Shown: in pieces, positions 61,026 through 64,000 of the stretch
Numbering within the stretch: position 1 is the first letter of the stretch
How the letters are laid out: each line of letters opens with the position of its first letter
Assembly: GCA_021799485.1 (NCBI GenBank)
Contig: JAJZAK010000002.1
Span: forward strand, 62,001 to 126,000
DNA length: 64,000 bases
Source: a bacterium
Lineage (GTDB): Bacteria; Elusimicrobiota; Elusimicrobia; UBA1565; UBA9628
Reading direction: 5' to 3'
Made by a program: the position numbers and the translations under genes
The notes under the pieces: model-generated
Databases searched by the model: none
Seen by the model: the letters and a program-made list of their open reading frames with translations, nothing else
Told to the model about the DNA's origin: nothing

Positions 61026-62333
61026 CTAGAAAAACTGGATGATGTCGACGCTGAACGTGTATTGATCCCGTCGGGTCCCGTCGTCGTACGGGGTCGGCCC
61101 ATTAAAGGCGCGCTCGTAGCGCAGCTCGGGGCGGATTTCGGTCAGGGCCGTCAAGTCATGCGTCACGCCGACCGTCCAGCTCGCGTACTGCGTCGCGAAG
61201 CCGGTCCGCTCGCCGTCCACGTCGTCAAGCCAATCGTTGCGAACCGACAAAAAATCCTTCGATCCGAGCTTGTACTCCGTGTAGTTGACCGCCCCCCACT
61301 CGCGCGACATGCCGGGCAAGGGAGCGCCGCAGCCTCCGCCGCCGAAGGCGGTGACCGGCCCGAAATTGCAGGTTCCCCCCAGCACCGCGTCCCACTGGTC
61401 CATGTAGTAGCCTTCCGTTTCGGTGAAAAAATCCCTCGTGAATCGGTGGCTCCAGGTCATGTTGAATTCCTGGAGATTGTCGTGGTTGGCCGTGAACTTC
61501 CCGTTGTTGAAGGAGGTCGCGCCGCCCCATAGGGAATTATCGTCGTCCGGCGAGACCCAACGGAGCAAGGCCTGTCCCGTCGGCTGCGCCGCGGGAGCCC
61601 AGGGCGCGATGTCGCCCCCGGCGTTGACGCCCAAGAGAGTCGACCAGTGATCATTGAGCTTCGTTTGGATGGTGACGCCGGTCTGGGTGTACTCATCAAA
61701 AGTAAACATCAAGGAATGCGTGTAAAGAAGATTGGAAGGAGCCGTTTGCGCCTCGATATCCGCCGGCGAAATGTAGCGGCCTATCGTGACGATCGACCCT
61801 TCTCCGACGGCCGGCAGATAGAGCTGGGCGTTGGCGATGAGCGGGTCGAAACCATAAAGCTTGTTCTCCTCCAGCAGCTGCTGGCTGAAATAGCCTTGGG
61901 CCGTGGTATAGCGATAATCCATGCCATAGAGGCCGGTGAAATTGAACCCCCAGTCAAAATGATCCGTTTGAACCGTGTCCGGCGCCCGCATGACCTGAAG
62001 CACCGCCTGGTCGAGCTGGACGGAGTTGGGAACGATGTCGTAGGACATCGGCTGGTTGGAGCGCTTCGAGCTGCTGGCGTTGTATCCGACGTCCGCCCAG
62101 CCGGAAATGGAGATTTGATGGCTTTGGAGCCAATCCGAATGCCGCCAAAGAAAGTCGTTGAGGGGCGAATTCGGGGCGGAGCTCGAGACTCCGATCGTCG
62201 GACCCAAGTATTCCGTCTGGGGGAAAATGGAATCGTAGGGAGCCGGCAGCGCCCGGGGGCTGGCGCCGGCCTCCTGGGCGCGGGCCGCATTCGGAGCCGC
62301 CCACATCAGCAAGAAGGCCGCCCAAAACGGCAT
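61026..62333 (-). CDS. Beta-barrel porin (BBP2/OmpL-like)
   Basis: Signal peptide [48 protein letters not shown]-type barrel, C-terminal DIIQFF. Confidence 0.7.
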   Translation of the reverse strand: MPFWAAFLLMWAAPNAARAQEAGASPRALPAPYDSIFPQTEYLGPTIGVSSSAPNSPLNDFLWRHSDWLQSHQISISGWADVGYNASSSKRSNQPMSYDIVPNSVQLDQAVLQVMRAPDTVQTDHFDWGFNFTGLYGMDYRYTTAQGYFSQQLLEENKLYGFDPLIANAQLYLPAVGEGSIVTIGRYISPADIEAQTAPSNLLYTHSLMFTFDEYTQTGVTIQTKLNDHWSTLLGVNAGGDIAPWAPAAQPTGQALLRWVSPDDDNSLWGGATSFNNGKFTANHDNLQEFNMTWSHRFTRDFFTETEGYYMDQWDAVLGGTCNFGPVTAFGGGGCGAPLPGMSREWGAVNYTEYKLGSKDFLSVRNDWLDDVDGERTGFATQYASWTVGVTHDLTALTEIRPELRYERAFNGPTPYDDGTRRDQYTFSVDIIQFF

Positions 62334-62920
62334 CAGCGCGCTCCTGGCCGCCCCAAACCATCGAGGTCGAGATTCAACTCCAAAACGTTGACGCCGGGCT
62401 CCCCCAAAACGCCCCAAAACCGGCCGCGCGTGTGCCGCCCGACGGCCGCCATGACGTCGGCGAGCCTTAGTCCGCGAGCCGCCGCCACGCGGAACGCTTG
62501 GTAACGAGCCGCCGCGAGGCTGATCTCGGGATCAAGCCCGCTTCCCGAAGCGGTGACCATGTCCACGGGAACGGGAGAACGATGGGCGGGATCGGCTCGC
62601 CTCAATGCCTGGACGCGCTCCGCGACGGCCTTGAGCAGGCCGGGGTTCGTCGGCCCCAGATTGGAGCCCGCGGACGAACCCGCGTTATAGGGCGGAACCG
62701 TCGCGGAGGGGCGGCCCCAGAAATAGCGCGGGCTCGCGAACGGCTGCCCGATCAACGCGGAGCCGACCACTTTCCCTTGGCGCCACAGAAGGCTGCCGTC
62801 GGCCCGGCGCGGGAAAAGGACGCGGGCCAATCCCGTGATCGCGAGGGGGTAGACGAGCCCCGTCAAAAGGCTCAACGCCATGACGGAACGAATCGCGATC
62901 AACGCCTGCCGCGGATACAT
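62333..62920 (-). CDS. kdpC: K+-transporting ATPase subunit C
   Basis: [57 protein letters not shown]. Confidence 0.95.
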   Translation of the reverse strand: MYPRQALIAIRSVMALSLLTGLVYPLAITGLARVLFPRRADGSLLWRQGKVVGSALIGQPFASPRYFWGRPSATVPPYNAGSSAGSNLGPTNPGLLKAVAERVQALRRADPAHRSPVPVDMVTASGSGLDPEISLAAARYQAFRVAAARGLRLADVMAAVGRHTRGRFWGVLGEPGVNVLELNLDLDGLGRPGAR

Positions 62921-62921
62921 G

Positions 62922-64000
62922 TCAGGCCCTATGCAATCCGACGAGAATCATGTCGATGAGCTTGATGCCGGCGAAGGGCGCGAGGACGCCGCCCAAGCCA
63001 TAGATCAGAACATGGTCCCTCAGGAGCCTGCTTGCCGGGACGGCGCGGTATTTTACCCCGTGCAAGGCCAGCGGCAGGAGAAAGAGGATGATGAGGGCGT
63101 TAAAGATCACGGCCGAGAGGATCGCGCTTTCGGGCGTCGCTAGGCGCATGATGTTGAGGGCCTTTAAGGCCGGGTAGGTCGTCGCGAACGCCGCGGGGAT
63201 GATGGCGAAATACTTCGAGACGTCGTTGGCGACGCTGAAGGTCGTCAGCGCCCCGCGGGTGATCAGAAGCTGCTTTCCAATCTCCACGATCTCAATCAAT
63301 TTGGTGGGATTGGAATCGAGGTCCACCATATTGCCCGCTTCCTTGGCGGCCTGCGTCCCCTGGTTCATCGCCACCGCGACGTCCGCCTGGGCGAGAGCCG
63401 GGGCATCGTTGGTCCCGTCCCCGGCCATGGCGACGAGCCGCCCCTCCTTCTGGGTCTCCCGGATGAGGCTCAGCTTCGCCTCGGGCGTCGCCTCGGCGAG
63501 GAAGTCGTCCACCCCGGCTTCCGCCGCGATCGCCGCGGCCGTCATCGGATTGTCCCCCGTGATCATGACGGTCTTGATTCCCATGCGCCGCAGTTCGGCG
63601 AAGCGCTCGCGGATGCCGCCCTTGACGATATCCTTAAGATACACGACGCCCAGGACCTGGCCGCGGTCGGCGACGGCCAGCGGCGTCCCCCCCTCTTTGG
63701 AGATCCGTTCGACCGCGGCCCGGACCTCCGCGGGAAAGATCCCGCCCTGGCCTTTCACATAGGCTTCCACCGCATCGGCGGCGCCCTTGCGGATCTGCCG
63801 GCCGTCGCGGAGATCGACGCCGCTCATGCGCGTCTGGGCGGTGAAGGGGACGAAACGAGCCCCCAGCTCGTGGACGTTCCTTTGGCGCAAACCGTAGCGC
63901 TCCTTCGCCAGCACCACGATGCTGCGGCCTTCCGGCGTCTCGTCGGAAAGAGACGAAAGCTGGGCCGCGTCGGCCAAAGACTCCAGGGAAACACCCTCCG
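62922..64000 (-). CDS. kdpB: K+-transporting ATPase subunit B, C-terminal part (5' end outside window)
   Basis: [88 protein letters not shown]. Confidence 0.95.
   Translation of the reverse strand, partial: EGVSLESLADAAQLSSLSDETPEGRSIVVLAKERYGLRQRNVHELGARFVPFTAQTRMSGVDLRDGRQIRKGAADAVEAYVKGQGGIFPAEVRAAVERISKEGGTPLAVADRGQVLGVVYLKDIVKGGIRERFAELRRMGIKTVMITGDNPMTAAAIAAEAGVDDFLAEATPEAKLSLIRETQKEGRLVAMAGDGTNDAPALAQADVAVAMNQGTQAAKEAGNMVDLDSNPTKLIEIVEIGKQLLITRGALTTFSVANDVSKYFAIIPAAFATTYPALKALNIMRLATPESAILSAVIFNALIILFLLPLALHGVKYRAVPASRLLRDHVLIYGLGGVLAPFAGIKLIDMILVGLHRA

Noticed and set aside
59883-61532. 549-aa plus-strand ORF
   Set aside because: Antisense across the OPT transporter and porin genes; shadow ORF.

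Overview
GC-rich bacterial chromosomal window; lineage not assigned. Left part (1-31.6 kb) is mostly core metabolism: CDF transporter tail, LpxL-like acyltransferase, NUDIX, type III PKS-like enzyme, endonuclease IV, a response-regulator/metallo-beta-lactamase fusion, RsmD, GGDEF, a PLD-family synthase, three tandem APC permeases, a lone Leu/Ile/Val-type binding protein, a hopanoid/isoprenoid cluster (shc-hpnH-hpnA-hpnG-ispA-dxs-ispH), and a CBS-korA-korB-CBS-gltA-sucC-sucD module. The middle (31.7-57.1 kb) is an accessory island. It holds an IS with a probable 5-bp target duplication just upstream of the kor promoter, a DUF4143-type ATPase behind a palindromic operator, an AbiE-type toxin-antitoxin pair, and a compact operon built on a type I restriction-modification system. 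That operon also carries a SIR2-like protein, a RhuM-Fic fusion, an ORF6N protein, an unknown possibly nuclease-like protein and several downstream genes. The island ends in an integrative element (tyrosine recombinase, prim-pol/SF3 helicase, large serine recombinase) that abuts an initiator tRNA-fMet gene. The right part (57.2-64 kb) has an S1/P1 nuclease, OPT transporter, beta-barrel porin and kdpC/kdpB (partial). The best candidate for an undescribed system is the SIR2-containing type I RM operon at about 38.2-50.75 kb. Hand translation also exposed a duplicated hsdR 5' scar flanking the RhuM-Fic gene, two island genes with single in-frame stops, and two frameshifted ORFs. No database search was run; family names come from motif recognition.
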